Assembly: GCA_012845835.1 (NCBI GenBank)
Contig: JABAKD010000016.1
Coordinates: forward strand, 17,141,625 to 17,205,624
Reading direction: 5' to 3'
Length of the DNA: 64,000 bases
Source: Undaria pinnatifida
Lineage: Eukaryota > Sar > Phaeophyceae > Laminariales > Alariaceae
The notes beneath the pieces are model-generated. The model was not told where the DNA came from. It saw only the letters and a list, made by a program, of their open reading frames with translations, and made no database searches. Every line of letters begins with the position of its first letter. The first letter of the stretch is position 1. Position numbers and translations under genes: made by a program. This document shows positions 13,010-24,747 of the stretch, piece by piece.

Positions 13010-14390
13010 TTGAATGCTAGTTTTGTTGTTCTTGTTGTTCATCGGGATGTTCTTTAGCATTTTTGTTGCCACGGGATAGATTTAAGGAATTGAGCTAACG
13101 TGAGACGTCATCATCATTATAGTCGTAAAGTGATCGATATCTCCAGCAGTATATGATACCTGGTAGTAGACTACAGCAGTAGTTCGGGTAGCGTCTCGTT
13201 ATCTGCTGTTTTTTTAGCTAGGATGGAGGATGGAGCTCTGTTTTTTTGCAGTCGCTATGGCTGTGTGGCAGTGGTAGTAGTGCTGCGAAGCACGTCGTTG
13301 TGTTCGTGAATAGCGTTGGATGGCTTGCAGCGGTGTTGTTCCTGTTTTTTTGTTTTGGCGCTGGAACGTGATACCGCCCCCCGCAGGATGGCCGTTTTTG
13401 TCGAGCCTCGGGAGTTGTCTTTCGATGGCTTGTTTCATTCGCCAGCCGGGACGAGCCGATAATTGCGGCGTGGGTGCACGGGGGGCGTTTCCTGCGGACA
13501 GGACCGTATATGCGCAACTTGACAGGATGCACGTCAACCCATTTGGGACGTCAGACGGAAAAAGTGCCGACAATTACAGCGTCGGCCATATAGAGCAACC
13601 CGGGCTGTTGTTGATAATAGATAGGTGGAGCACCCCCACTTCAACGCAACGAGTTGCGCGACGCGTGCGCTGCATGATACTATCTACTTGTACGGGGCGC
13701 TCCGCATAGAGGGCCTCGCCTGTATTTTATATGTCGCTATATCTGGGTCCCGGAGAGGTTTAATCGGCAGCGCGTATGCTCCGATTTCAGTGGGCGACAC
13801 TCGTTTGGGATCGTCTAGGAACAAAGCACGCGTGAGTCCAGCGTGATTTTGCATTTTTTGGGACAGACCGATGGACGGGAATACCGTATGTACCAGGTTG
13901 GGGACGTGTCCGAACTGCGATGTATTATTGAGATGTGCGACACGCGCGCAGCATGCTAAATGCTTTTACTGCTGGATGGTTGTCCTAGATAATCGCACTC
14001 TTTGTATTCTTGTTGTTGCTGTTGTGTGGGCCCAAAAGGCTAACTTTTCGACCTCTACAGCGTGCTAATTCCACGTAATTTCTGCCCGAAACGTTTTCGT
14101 CTTGGTGCAGTTGCGGTAACACGCAACATCCTTTCGTTGGCGGCCCTCTTCGAGATACTATGAGTGCATGCCACATATCTTGGGTGAGAGCGGCGCCCCC
14201 CATCTCGCAGTAAGGTGGTAGGCATGCGCCCCAAGCAAGAAAAAAGCGAAAAAATCCGAATCCTTATTTTAAATTTTGAATCGATACCCCGTCGTACACA
14301 CGCCGTGGAATAATTTGAAACCTGGCATCTACCTCGCAGCCTGTCAGCTCTTAGATACCAGTTTTGAATGCTGCCAAAGACTGGCCTGCC
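13010..14390. other. Intergenic stretch between PSF2 and the proteasome gene
   Basis: I see no convincing gene. A segment near 13541-13600 (TTTGGGACGTCAGACGG, then a GACAATTACAGCG block and a CCCGGGCTG block) recurs in part at about 2563, 17560, 23255 and 37575, so this is dispersed-repeat DNA. Confidence 0.6.
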
Positions 14391-17300
14391 ATGGTCTCAC
14401 GGAACGTCCCAGCAGCTGCTGTAGCTACTTTAGTCGTGGTGGCTGTTCCGGGCGTACTGGGAGCCCAGTCAGCGGACTCTAAGTATGACTCTGGCACCAC
14501 AATGTTCAGTCCCAAGGGCCGCTTGTATCAAGTCGAGTACGCTTCACAGGTACGAGATACTCCTCCAGAGGTACAGCGTAGCTGGTTCCAGCAGTAGCAC
14601 CTTGGTTTGCCTGGTACACGAGTATGTGTGCTATGCCGGCTTTGGACAATGTCGGATGCAAACAGGCAACGCAGGGTAGTAGCTTGTTCGCAAGGTACGG
14701 GCTGTGCTGCATTGTAATGTGCTTCAGGTGTGATCCGTTGTTCTTGCTACAGCGTCAAACAGCAGCAAGTTATCTGCGTTGTACGAGCATTGCATGATGA
14801 AGGCATATGACAACGTTGGGTGCGAACAGGCAAAGCAGCAAATCATGGTTTGCCTGGAGTAGTTTGTTCATGGTGCAGGCTACGGCCTGAGCTAAATAGT
14901 GATTTGCAACAGGTGTAGACTAATCAGTAGTTCTTGCTACGGAGTCAAACACCAGCAAGTTACCTACGTGTACAAATCACGCCCTGGACAACAGGTTCCA
15001 GGTCAATAGGCAATCGATAGGATCCTATTCCAATAGGAGACCTTTTGTTGCCCGCGATACATAAGTATCGATTGGTACTTTTCATAGCTTATTGAGGCCA
15101 ACAATGGGTATCGATTGGCATCTTCAATGATCTACTGTCTGGCCAATAGCGTATACCTGGTAGTACCTTTTTATCTAAAAATATTGATAAAGTACTACTT
15201 GTAGGTATCGATAGACATGTCCAGGGCGGTACCGTTTGGGCGATAGTATATTGGCGCTGAGAGACGGAACCTATGAGTTTGTCCGATAGGTATCGATATA
15301 CCTTTCACCTTTCACCAAACCTTTTGTGTCGGAAAATAGTTATCGAAAGACCTTTCACAATGCTTATTGTTTCGGACGATAGGTATTGACAGACATTTTA
15401 CCATACCATTCTATTGTTTCGGATAATAGGTGTCGGTACGTGAACCCTTTTTATTGTTTCAGTGTTGGAGAGCAAAGGCGCTCGAAGACAGCCCGTCTAG
15501 ACACAATCAACTCTAGTTCGCCGTTCATCATCCACGCCGCACGCCCCTCTAGCCCAGCGGAAAATCCCCGACGACGGCGCTGCCTGTCCTTGTTGTGCCC
15601 GAAGAAGCTCAAGGTGGATGGTCTCAACAACAAGGTGGTGATTGCTATGTATGTGTGTTCGATGCGAAGCTCAAGCATGCAGTGTTTTAGAGCGACCTGT
15701 TTGTGTGTCATTCAGTTCCTTCTTATACCCTGGATAATACCTATCGAATAGGCTATTGGGTCTACAATAGGTCGACAACTATGAGGATACCTATCGCGGG
15801 GCACAATAGCTCGGCTTTGGGGTCTATCGATAGGTATTGTAAGCAACGATAGGGTTAGGGCCGTGGCCACAATAGCCTATTGTGCGACCGATATGCTTGC
15901 GAAGGTGTATATCGATAGGTATCTTGGGCACCAACATTTTTTTAAATGACTCCCGACTGGCTATCGTTCGAACAATACCTTTTTATCGCCATCAATCGAT
16001 ACCTATTGGTTAAAGCGATAAGCATGCGATGATATGGACGGATACCTGTTATTGCTCAGTGTAATAGGTTTGCAAGGGTATCGATCGATGCCTATTGCCC
16101 AATGTAATTGGTTCTCAAGGGTATCGATCGATACCTACTGACAATTTAATAGATATGTTTGCAAGGGTTTCGATCGATACCTACTGATTGTAAGTGTATA
16201 CCCTCGTACTGCTTAGAACATATATGTACGCACCGTATACCCCAGGATATTGTTTGAATGAATACCTTGGATGATATGTAGCAATATTTTACTTTGACCT
16301 ACTTCTTGCCCTTTGTTTCAAAACAGCAGATTTACGATAGTACCTGGAATTAAAAGAAGTTTTAATCGATAGGCCTGTGAGGATGTCAATCGATAGCTGC
16401 TGCTGCTGCTAAAAACCCATAAACACCTCCCACTACTGTTTTTCGAGGTCATCAATCATACCAATTCCTCTGGACCTATTGGGCAAATAAATGGGTATCT
16501 ATCGACAATTTCACCCTCCTATTACAAGTTACAATACGTATCGATATTCGATACACCAACTTGTGGATAGACCAACAGGCGCACTCAATGCACGGTAGAC
16601 TACTGTGCAGGGCTATATACCTTTTGGTCATAGCAATAGATACCGATCGACACTTTCTCATACCTATCGGTATAACAATAGTTATCGATCGACATTTTTA
16701 CGTACCTACTGGTCACAGCAGAAATAGGTACTCGTATCGATCGACAGTATGACATAACTATTGTAAGAACAATAGCCTGTTGTACCGATTTATCATAACC
16801 TATTGGTCGAAGAAATAGGTCTCGATATACAGATTCACACACCTATCTCAAGAACAAAAACCTATTGTACCAATTTCTCTGAACCTATTGGTCCAAGCAA
16901 TGGGTATCAATCGACAATTTCGCATACCTATCGAAGGTGTCAAAAGGTATCGATATGCAATACCCCAACCTATTGACATTCAATAGGTATATTCAATAGG
17001 ATATTGTCCGGGGTGTGGTGTACATATGGCATGAAGGCTCCCTGAGGCAATCGGGCGCAAATATTTTGAAAAACATTGGCTAAACACGTCAGCTGTGAGC
17101 TCGATGAATTTAGGGTCGATACTCATCTTTGCAAGCTGCATGATACACCTAATTTTGTGACTGTTATGGAGGAGTTAAATGAACACACGACATGCATGAA
17201 ATTGTGTGGAAGTAAGTGTGAAAAAGTAAGTGTGGTGAGCATAAGCTTTACTTTTTCTTGCAAGTAGGCAAAGCAGGGTTTGCCGTAAAAACAACTTGTT

Positions 17301-20300
17301 TCCAACGTGCAGACTGCGCTGCGTGGTGATATGTTGCAGGTGCAAGCCGTTGTTCCTGCTACATGCGCCAAACAGCAAGCAGCAAGTTACCTGGTATAGG
17401 TTGGCTGGTCGTTGTCTACTACCAGAGAGCAGATGCACTACTGTGTGCTTCGTGCTACTGCTGTACCAGGTACATACAGTAGTACGTATTGCTGTTGTGC
17501 CTGATGGCCTCCAAAACATCCCTTTGGGGCTTCAGAGAGTAACCCGTGTCGAAACAACACCGACGATTACAGCATCTCGACCACACGAACCAGCCCGGGC
17601 CGCTGGGGTAGGGGACGTAGCCGAACTGCATTGCAACATGATACGGAGCTGTAGGGCCCGCTCACAGCATGTTGTATGCCTTGGTATACTTTATACTTGG
17701 AATCAAAGATGTCAGAAGAAGGCACTTTGACCCTTGACGGACGGCAATTTTCCAATAGTTTGCCTTGACTGACGCCTAACTACTACCAGATAGGTTTTGG
17801 TGTGTATCGTTTGTATGCGTCTTCACCGATGGACGTTTTCCCTTGACTGCCCGTCCCCTGGCAAATTTTGCTTCAAATGGCACGCTCTTCGTAAAAGGTT
17901 GATACGACCATATGTACCGCTTTTCCAAGTCGCTATGCATGGGTCTCAAAAAGGGTATACCAAGTGCCTGGAACCTGGTATACCTCTTTTGTAGACTGGG
18001 TCGTGCTTGCGCTTCTACCTGCACCCGCACTGCAGCGCTACAACTACAGTTGTCCGCGGCGCTTTGTTTCACTTTGCTTCGTGTTCGTCCATACGCTGTA
18101 CGAGTACAGTAATGGTCCCGCTTCAGAGCCGGCATGTGCCAGCCGGAAAAAAGGGCATCATACGTAGCGGCAACCTGCGCTACGCCGCATACTGCCACCA
18201 CTGGTTGTTCCCACCTATGTCAAGCGATTTTACAAACACTATAGCGGTCAACCGGCTCTACGAGCTGGACCAGCCAAGAACAGCTTTTTAGTTCATCTAT
18301 CTCATGAACGACGACAAAGTAGCCGGAAATGAGCATATCCTCTTGGTCGGCCGATCAAAGCGGTCGTGCACGTTTATGTTGTATGTTGATTGGGCACGTT
18401 CGTGCTATTCGTTGTTGAGTTTATTGAGATTTTTCGGTGGAAAACACCTGTTTGAAACCGTTTTTTTATGCGGCGGAATACTAATTGCCAGCAAACCTCT
18501 ACTAAACCCCCAGTTTCGGAGGAAATCGCAAATGTGAGATTCTCACACAAATTTGTATTGATGCGCCCTGGAATTTGTGTGCGCCTTTCTTACGGGAAAG
18601 ACAACGGGAGTCCTTACTGTACCACTTTTTAATTTTTTTTGTCAGTTTTGCTCAAAATTTATTTGCGGTTATTTTTAAAATGCGTCTTAGCTCCCGAAAG
18701 AAGAAAAAGAGGTGCAGTAAGCAATCCGTAGGAAAAACGTGTCAAGTTTTTCGCTCAAAATTCGAAGAAATGGACTGAGAAAGTGCTTCATCAACTAAAA
18801 AGCTGGTCTTGGCTGACCTAGCTCATAGTCAACCGGCGCTATAGAGGGATCTCTGCTGTACGAGTACTACTGCTCAAGCTCGTCAAAATACCAACCCGTG
18901 GGCCCTGCTGACGGCTACTGATATATCCAGGGGACAGTTTCGAGCTTCGAGGGCTAATGTCCGACTGGGTCAGGTCGACGCGGGATCAGGGTGCCAAGCG
19001 GAAGCAGCGTGAAGAGGAAGATGAAGGCGTTGCTGGGGGGGACGGCGCTCTCTTCAATCTGAAGTATAGGCTAATCCTTGGCCAAGTTATCCTGAAAGAG
19101 TTGCAGAAAGACAACCAATCCCTTAGGGTCGAGCACCAAATGGCGGTGGAAGCGGCATTCCGCAGCCCTGGAGGCGTGACGGCAAGCACTTGGTATTCGC
19201 AAGCTGCACTGCGTGGCTACCCTTACCGATTGTGAAGAGGACGGAGTGTGGTGGTTCCGTTTGGAACCCCTAAGACCCAGAGTGCACCCAAGCGGTTCCT
19301 TTCCGAGATGAAGGCAGACTGACCATGCGAGATAAACCTCTTGGATGTACTCTGGGTTGGGGTGGTCGTACTCTCGGAGGGACCACCACACTCCGTCCTC
19401 TTGGCAGTTGGTAGAGTAAGCCTCGCAGTGTAGGCATTCGTCCACAAATCGCTTTTTGCCTTCGCGCTTCTAACTGTGGAGCGTCCTTCCGCGCCCATCT
19501 GTTTGTCTACTCTGAGGGGTTGGCTCTGTCGTTCCGCATATCATGACGCTCAAACGTACCGTAAGAAACAACTGGTCAACGGATAACCGCACAGCACCGC
19601 ACCGCACCGCACCGTAAGACTTTGAAAAATCGATGACCGCACGGCACCGCCCCGTGTGGCTCCCGAAATATACAAACCGCGCCGAGCCGCACCGTGTCGT
19701 TCAAACAATAGAAAAACCACAATGCGGTGCGGCTCTACACCGTGAAAATCCTATAATTATTACGAGCGAAACGAGTGTCGTAACTACGATCGGCGCAACA
19801 AAATAGCGGCTCCTTCTAACCCCCGCATGCCCGAATATCCATTTATGCCCCTCCCGACCCCCTAGGATGCCTCAAGAAGAAGAGTTGATAAATATCTGAT
19901 ATTTGTAACTGAGACAACAAGCGCCAGTGAAAGCAGTACAACATTATTATAAAAATTAAAATACACTCCAGCTGTGAGATCGAATATTTTGTCGAAACTC
20001 ATCTTTGCAAGCTGTGTGCGATACTCCAATCACGCGTATTACGGGTTGTGTGTCCTCATTAAGGATATAGGTCGGCGACTCCCCTTGCAACTACATGTAC
20101 CAGCAGAATTGGGTTGGGTTGGGTTGGGTTGACGATAGTTACAAATAAAATGTTCATTTATCATTAGCGCGAGTTCCTGGCGAGAGCTACAGTATCTTAT
20201 CTCCGGGGTCAGCTTAGAGGGCTCAGGCCCGGCTGGGTTCAGGTCCTACCACCTGCCAAGAGGACGGAGCATGGTTGTCCCACCGAGACTATAGTAAGAG

Positions 20301-23300
20301 AATGCTAACCCAGAGTACATCCGAGCGATTTCGCTCGAAGATGAAGGCCAACCATCACAGCTGAAATGTCTGAGTCCTTGCCAGTCCCAAGGGTACCAGG
20401 AGCTAAAATGATTTGGTACCCGAAGGACTGAAACTGCGTGCCTTGCCTTACCAATGCGAAAAGAACGGAGTATGGTGGTCTCGCCGCAGAGACTACGAAC
20501 TCCCTGAGCCAGAGTGCTTCAAAGCAGTTCTTGTCCAGGGTTTTCTTCAAGGCTGGTCATCAGAAGCACCATGCCGTCCTTCTGATAGTCCGCCTTAATC
20601 TTTAGCATGAATTGCTTCGAAGTGCTTTGGTTTTGGGCGTTCGTAGTATCGGCGGGACCACCATACTCCGTCCTCTTGGCAATTGGTGGGGCAAGCCAAA
20701 CAGAACCAATCCTCCGGGTACCGGTCATTTCAGCTGTTGTGCTTCTGTTAGCCCGCCTTCATCTTAGAGAGAAACTGCTTGAATGTATTATGGGTCTCGG
20801 CGGGACCAGCATACTCCGTCCTGTTGTCAATAGGTAGGGCAATCCACGCAGTACCAGTCCTCCGGGTTCCAGTCATTTCAGTTAGTGTGCTGATAGTCAT
20901 TGCAGCTGTGCTTTGGAGGTATGATATGAGGTTCCACCGCATGATACACTGGCTGACCTACAACTGGCTACCGAGTTTTAACGTCATTTTCATACACCAG
21001 GTACCTGGTGCATAGCGAGACGCGGGATCGCCGCCATACCATCTATATACCAAACTCTAGGTGTTCTCGTTGAGCGTACGACTGTACGTGGACTACAACG
21101 AACACCAACGACTACATAATAAGGTGTTGCTATGGACTATAATGTACATGGATAAGAGTCGACTGCGATATCAATTGATACCAAGTGTACTCCAGGTCTC
21201 GCTGTAGCAGTGGAGCAGTCATATTCTCGTCATCTACCTGGTACTATTTATACGATTAGTGCACTGGAGGTTATTAACATCAAATAGTATGATGTATACT
21301 TTTTTGGTCATGATGTAACTGCCCTAGCTGCTCGCGACTCTCTTCACCATGCCGGATATTTACGCTTCAACAGATTTTCTACATATATACGCTGCAAGCT
21401 CATTGGATCAGGTTCCGCCGCACGTTGCTCAGGCTGCACCTCAGTTTTTTTTGTAATGTATCTACCAGCCATTCACGAGTGATACAGTTCTTGGTTGGAT
21501 ATCTAGCGTAGTCCGTCGTCCGCTTTCCCTGCGAGTGCGAGGGACTTCGTTCATATTTCCATCGCTGCGAATTATGATATTTCCTTCTCCGTCTGATGTT
21601 GCCACCCGCCTCCATATGCTACCGGCACTCGACAGGCGGTAAATCGAGCAAGACCTGCGGTAGGGATTTGCACGGACGAAGGTGCGCATATGGTGGACGC
21701 CTTACTGCTGTAGAGTAGCCATCACCCAGCCCTCAGAGGAAGTCCAAACAGGATGTACTAGAGGCGTTTATTTCTAGCGGAACTCCAACCCCCGCCTCCT
21801 TCGTTGTTTTCTAGCGAGACACCGACCCAAGCCCCTGTTCACCGCCTAAGAGGACGTTATCGAATGCGAGTTTCGAATTTTGACGGAGGGTAAAAGAAGG
21901 GGCCCCGATCGACGTGCGTGAAGCAACCGACGTACAGCAACGCAAACAAGTTGACGACAATTACAACCATCCTGCCGCACGAGTTGCCAAAGATCGATCC
22001 CCTCCGCCCTTCGCCGCCTTCGTCAACTTCGCCTGTCTCGCTTCGCGCGCCTCGTTCGGCCAGGCATTGTGCTGTGTTCCCTGAAGACTGTGTACAACAC
22101 GCGATTGCAGGCGCCCGACCAGCGCGTGAAAACGAGCCGCGTCGACGCGCACGTCGTCTGCGCCTCCGCGGGGCTGACGGCCGACGCGATGATTATCGTT
22201 AAAGATTGCAGGGTGAGTGCCATCCCTTTTAGAAAAAAAACTCGCACACTATATTCAAGCCGTTTGTCCCCGAAGAGGTGGAGTCAGTTCTAACATGGTT
22301 GAGCTAGCTTGTCTCTAGGGGGTGGAGGAAGGAAAAACAGGCAAGACGTCTGTCTTTTGAAAGGGCGATTGTTTTTAGCGTTTTTTCTCGAGAGCGAAAG
22401 CGAGCGCGACTAAAATTCGTTTATTTTCTGCGTGTTTATGAATTTGAGACATATAACAACATCATGTATTTATTAAGGACAGACCAGAGGTCCGCTGGAA
22501 CGCCACGTACATAGGAGCGAATGAATCAGAGGTCCGCTGTTGGGCGCTTTGGCAGAATTCAGACGTCTGTGTGGTGGTGGGCCTTTGGAACGAGTTCAAA
22601 CACCTGTTGTTTCTTGAGCCGCTTGCAGGCCATTGTTGTTGTACCGTTTCCAGACAAGATGCGCGTCGCGTGGAGATCGGTTCTCATTCGCACGTACAAG
22701 GCTGTGGTCATCAGGATGTTGAGAACCTGCAACGTCTCCTGGTCTACGATATGGCTGCTCGCAGACTATGGCGCTGTGTGCGGGGCTGCCCCGTGCCGTG
22801 AGCCACGCGGTTATTTCAGGTCCGCCAGTGATAGGGGGACGTCGTCGTATGAGCGGTTACTGGTACAGGTGGCCTTTAGCGTGACCTTTAGGGGGGTTAG
22901 ACACAATAAATCACTGGCGTATGGTCCTAAGAGCTACGGTCATGCATGATACACCCCCTCCCTCTGCAAGGTCTTGAGACTACGGGTATGCACAATATTG
23001 AGTATCCCTTGCCCTCTTTCCCTTCCCTTACTCTAAACCCCCGCCTTGCCCAAGGCGAGCGCCCAGCAGCACGCCTTGACATTCCAGGAACCCATTCCGG
23101 TGCAGAAGCTGGCGTCCCACGTTGCCGACGTGAAACAGGTGTGGGAGGTCGGGGGTTGTAGAGGTGCAACATGTTCGGGGGTTGTGCTGATTGATGCCCC
23201 GAACGACTGGTTAACCCTCGTGGGTGTTTTGGAGTGGGAAAATGGCGAGAAAAACTGACGATTATAGCGTTGACCACACGCAGCCGCGCGGGCTACACTG

Positions 23301-24747
23301 TTCGAGTGAACTTAGCAATCGTTTATGCCACGCGATAGACGTAGTCCCAATCGTGGCAAATGTACTTTTATGTCACGAGATAGACTTACGTCGTATTCAA
23401 AATAGGCTCACAGCATCAGTTTCGCTCGGCCTTTGACAAAATGTGTACAGGCGTATACCCAGCACGGAGGGCTTAGACCGTGGGGCGTGTCGATGCTGCT
23501 GGCGGGATGGGATGAGTCGAGGGGGCTTCAGCTGTACAAGACGGATCCTAGTGGTGAGTTGATTTTCGGTCAAAGGCTCGCTTAACGAGAAAGCGAGAGA
23601 GGGGGAGAGAGGAGAGAGAAAAACATAGAGAGGCGGGGGAGAGAGCAAGATAATCAGAGAGAAAGAGGAAGGAGGGGAGAGGTAAAGGGATACAGGGACC
23701 AGGGGGGGGATTGGGAAATATTATAAATTATAGGTTGCCTGACGAGAAAGAAGAGAGAGTGTTTGCTGCTGCACCGCCGCATTTGGTGCCGCTGCTGCTG
23801 TGCTTGAGTGGATACACGCTGCTGTGCTTGAGTGGGTGCATGCGTTTGGCAAGTTGGAAACCCGTCAGCAGAGTGCTAGCTCAAATTGGTATATGCGTTT
23901 CCGCACGAGCCGCTCCCCTCCCCGCGTAAACGACCTCCGCCCGTGCAACACAAACCACACATGTGACGTTTTATTTTAAAAAGCTATTTTTTCTGTAATA
24001 GGCACTGCTTACCCGGGGCTATGATCACGTTTGTTTAGAGTCATATACACGCCAATCTCTATACCAATAAACACAGCATTTTCTCGTAGACTTTCAACAA
24101 TCTCTCACTCTCCTAAACGCGGCCGACGTATCACGCGGCTTGCAGTTAAGAATCGACCATTCAATCGTTAGAACCCACAGCTGATGTACTCGTGACGATT
24201 CACGTTGCAAAGTTGAGCATCGACAAATTGGTCGACCTCAATGCGGACATGCTTGTAATTATTTTGTGTAAGCGTGCTTTCGCCCCTCTCTGTATCACCG
24301 TCTCGCCGCTTTCCAGGAAACTTTGGCGCGTTCAAGGCCATCGCGGTCGGAGCGGGCGCGTCGCGGCTCTCCGCCGAGCTAGCGTCTGGCTACCGAGAGG
24401 CTGGGGGGGGGGGCATGGGCCTGTCAGAGGGTGTGCGGCTTGCTGCGAGGGTCCTCGATGGAGAGCGGAGACGAATACAAAAGCGGGAGACGAAAACACG
24501 ACACGCGAATGTCGGGATAAGGGAGTTTGGGAGCATCGGTATGGAGATCGCCACGATAGCGGTAGATGTTGAGGGCGAGGGATCGTCCGCAAGCGCTTAT
24601 GTTTATGACGATGCCGACGTCGAGAGAGTTGTGGGGAGTTTGGACGGAGAGGAGGGGGAAGGGGGCAAGGACGGAGAGGGGGGTGGGGATAGGGAGGGAG
24701 AGGGGGAGGAGGAGCGGAGCGGGGACGGTGGCGAAGGGGAGGCGTGA
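14391..24747 (+). CDS. 20S proteasome alpha-3 (PSMA4-type) subunit with N-terminal leader; one micro-exon not found
   Basis: Exons found: 14391-14549, 22064-22212, 23055-23138, 23451-23553 and 24317-24747 (stop). Exon 1 carries the alpha-subunit N-terminal signature [13 protein letters not shown], preceded by YDSGTT, which fits alpha-3 (YDSRTT). Later exons carry [57 protein letters not shown] and [13 protein letters not shown], all in alpha-3 order. Exon 1 ends in phase 0 and 22064 needs phase 1, so about 15 residues (a 46-49 nt exon) are missing between them; I could not locate that exon. Two features are odd. MVSRN plus a hydrophobic run [17 protein letters not shown] precedes the conserved start and looks like a signal peptide. 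The C-terminus carries an inserted basic segment and an acidic Gly/Glu tail. An in-frame stop lies 39 nt upstream of ATG 14391. Alternatively, an acceptor at the CCCAG just before TCAGCGG could remove the leader from a longer transcript. Confidence 0.85.
15000..17010. repeat. Degenerate array of TATCGATA / CCTATTG motifs in proteasome intron
   Basis: For about 2 kb, short palindromic words recur dozens of times: GGTATCGAT, ATCGATAGG, CAATAGG and its complement CCTATTG, at irregular 25-50 bp spacing. No TIR boundaries are visible. A GC-rich island at about 15463-15650 interrupts it. Confidence 0.8.
15463..15650 (+). other. GC-rich, exon-like island of unknown meaning
   Basis: This follows a TTTCAG acceptor-like site and ends at a GTATGT donor-like site, with one open frame that includes [16 protein letters not shown]. 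Its phases (2 in, 2 out) do not fit between the flanking proteasome exons. The opposite strand is open as well. I do not recognise it. Confidence 0.25.
17050..17265. repeat. M7 repeat copy (CAGCTGTGAG family)
   Basis: Contains CAGCTGTGAGCTCGATGAAT, then TCATCTTTGCAAGCTGC. Shortened copies occur at 19930-20035, 32960-33110 and 56720-56860. The far end (GAGTTAAATGAACACACGAC) recurs at 63660-63720. The boundaries are approximate. Confidence 0.65.
18120..18540 (+). pseudogene. Coding-like relic, unrecognised
   Basis: One plus-strand frame reads like protein over about 400 bp, including [19 protein letters not shown] and [14 protein letters not shown], but it is not open throughout. It lies inside the large proteasome intron. 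I cannot assign a family; a decayed transposon gene is likely. Confidence 0.3.
18957..19325 (+). pseudogene. Coding-like relic with coiled-coil segment and a C...C..DGVWW unit
   Basis: The frame from 18957 gives a basic then acidic start and a heptad-like stretch [18 protein letters not shown], then runs into another frame that encodes [17 protein letters not shown] at about 19205-19255. The same DGVWW unit recurs downstream on both strands to 20880. Family unknown; it is not part of the proteasome frame. Confidence 0.35.
19330..20880. repeat. Array of coding-like CQEDGVWWS units in both orientations
   Basis: Units of about 120 bp encode a recognisable peptide, consensus C..C...[12 protein letters not shown]. 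They are near 19201-19325 (+), 19330-19450 (-), 20250-20350 (+), 20430-20560 (+), 20600-20720 (-) and 20760-20880 (-). The peptide similarity exceeds what I would expect from random sequence, but the frames drift. The spaced cysteines suggest an old metal-binding repeat protein. Confidence 0.55.
19560..20140. repeat. Low-complexity tracts: CCGCA-type, then TTGGG repeats
   Basis: About 19580-19730 is rich in CACCGCACCG words. At about 20110-20130 a GGGTT unit is repeated four to five times. Confidence 0.7.
22540..22800 (-). mobile_element. Ty1/copia pol remnant (region before the reverse transcriptase), broken
   Basis: The minus-strand frame includes [13 protein letters not shown] followed by ILPKRP, the motif order just upstream of the copia reverse transcriptase. 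Only a short piece remains, with no LTRs found, so it is an old, broken fossil inside a proteasome intron. The assignment rests on motif resemblance alone. Confidence 0.4.
23560..23720. repeat. GA-rich low-complexity tract
   Basis: An AGAG/GGAG-rich simple-sequence tract in a proteasome intron. Confidence 0.7.

Noticed and set aside
15463-15650. Candidate for the missing proteasome exon
   Set aside because: Both phases are wrong and the peptide has no alpha-subunit features.
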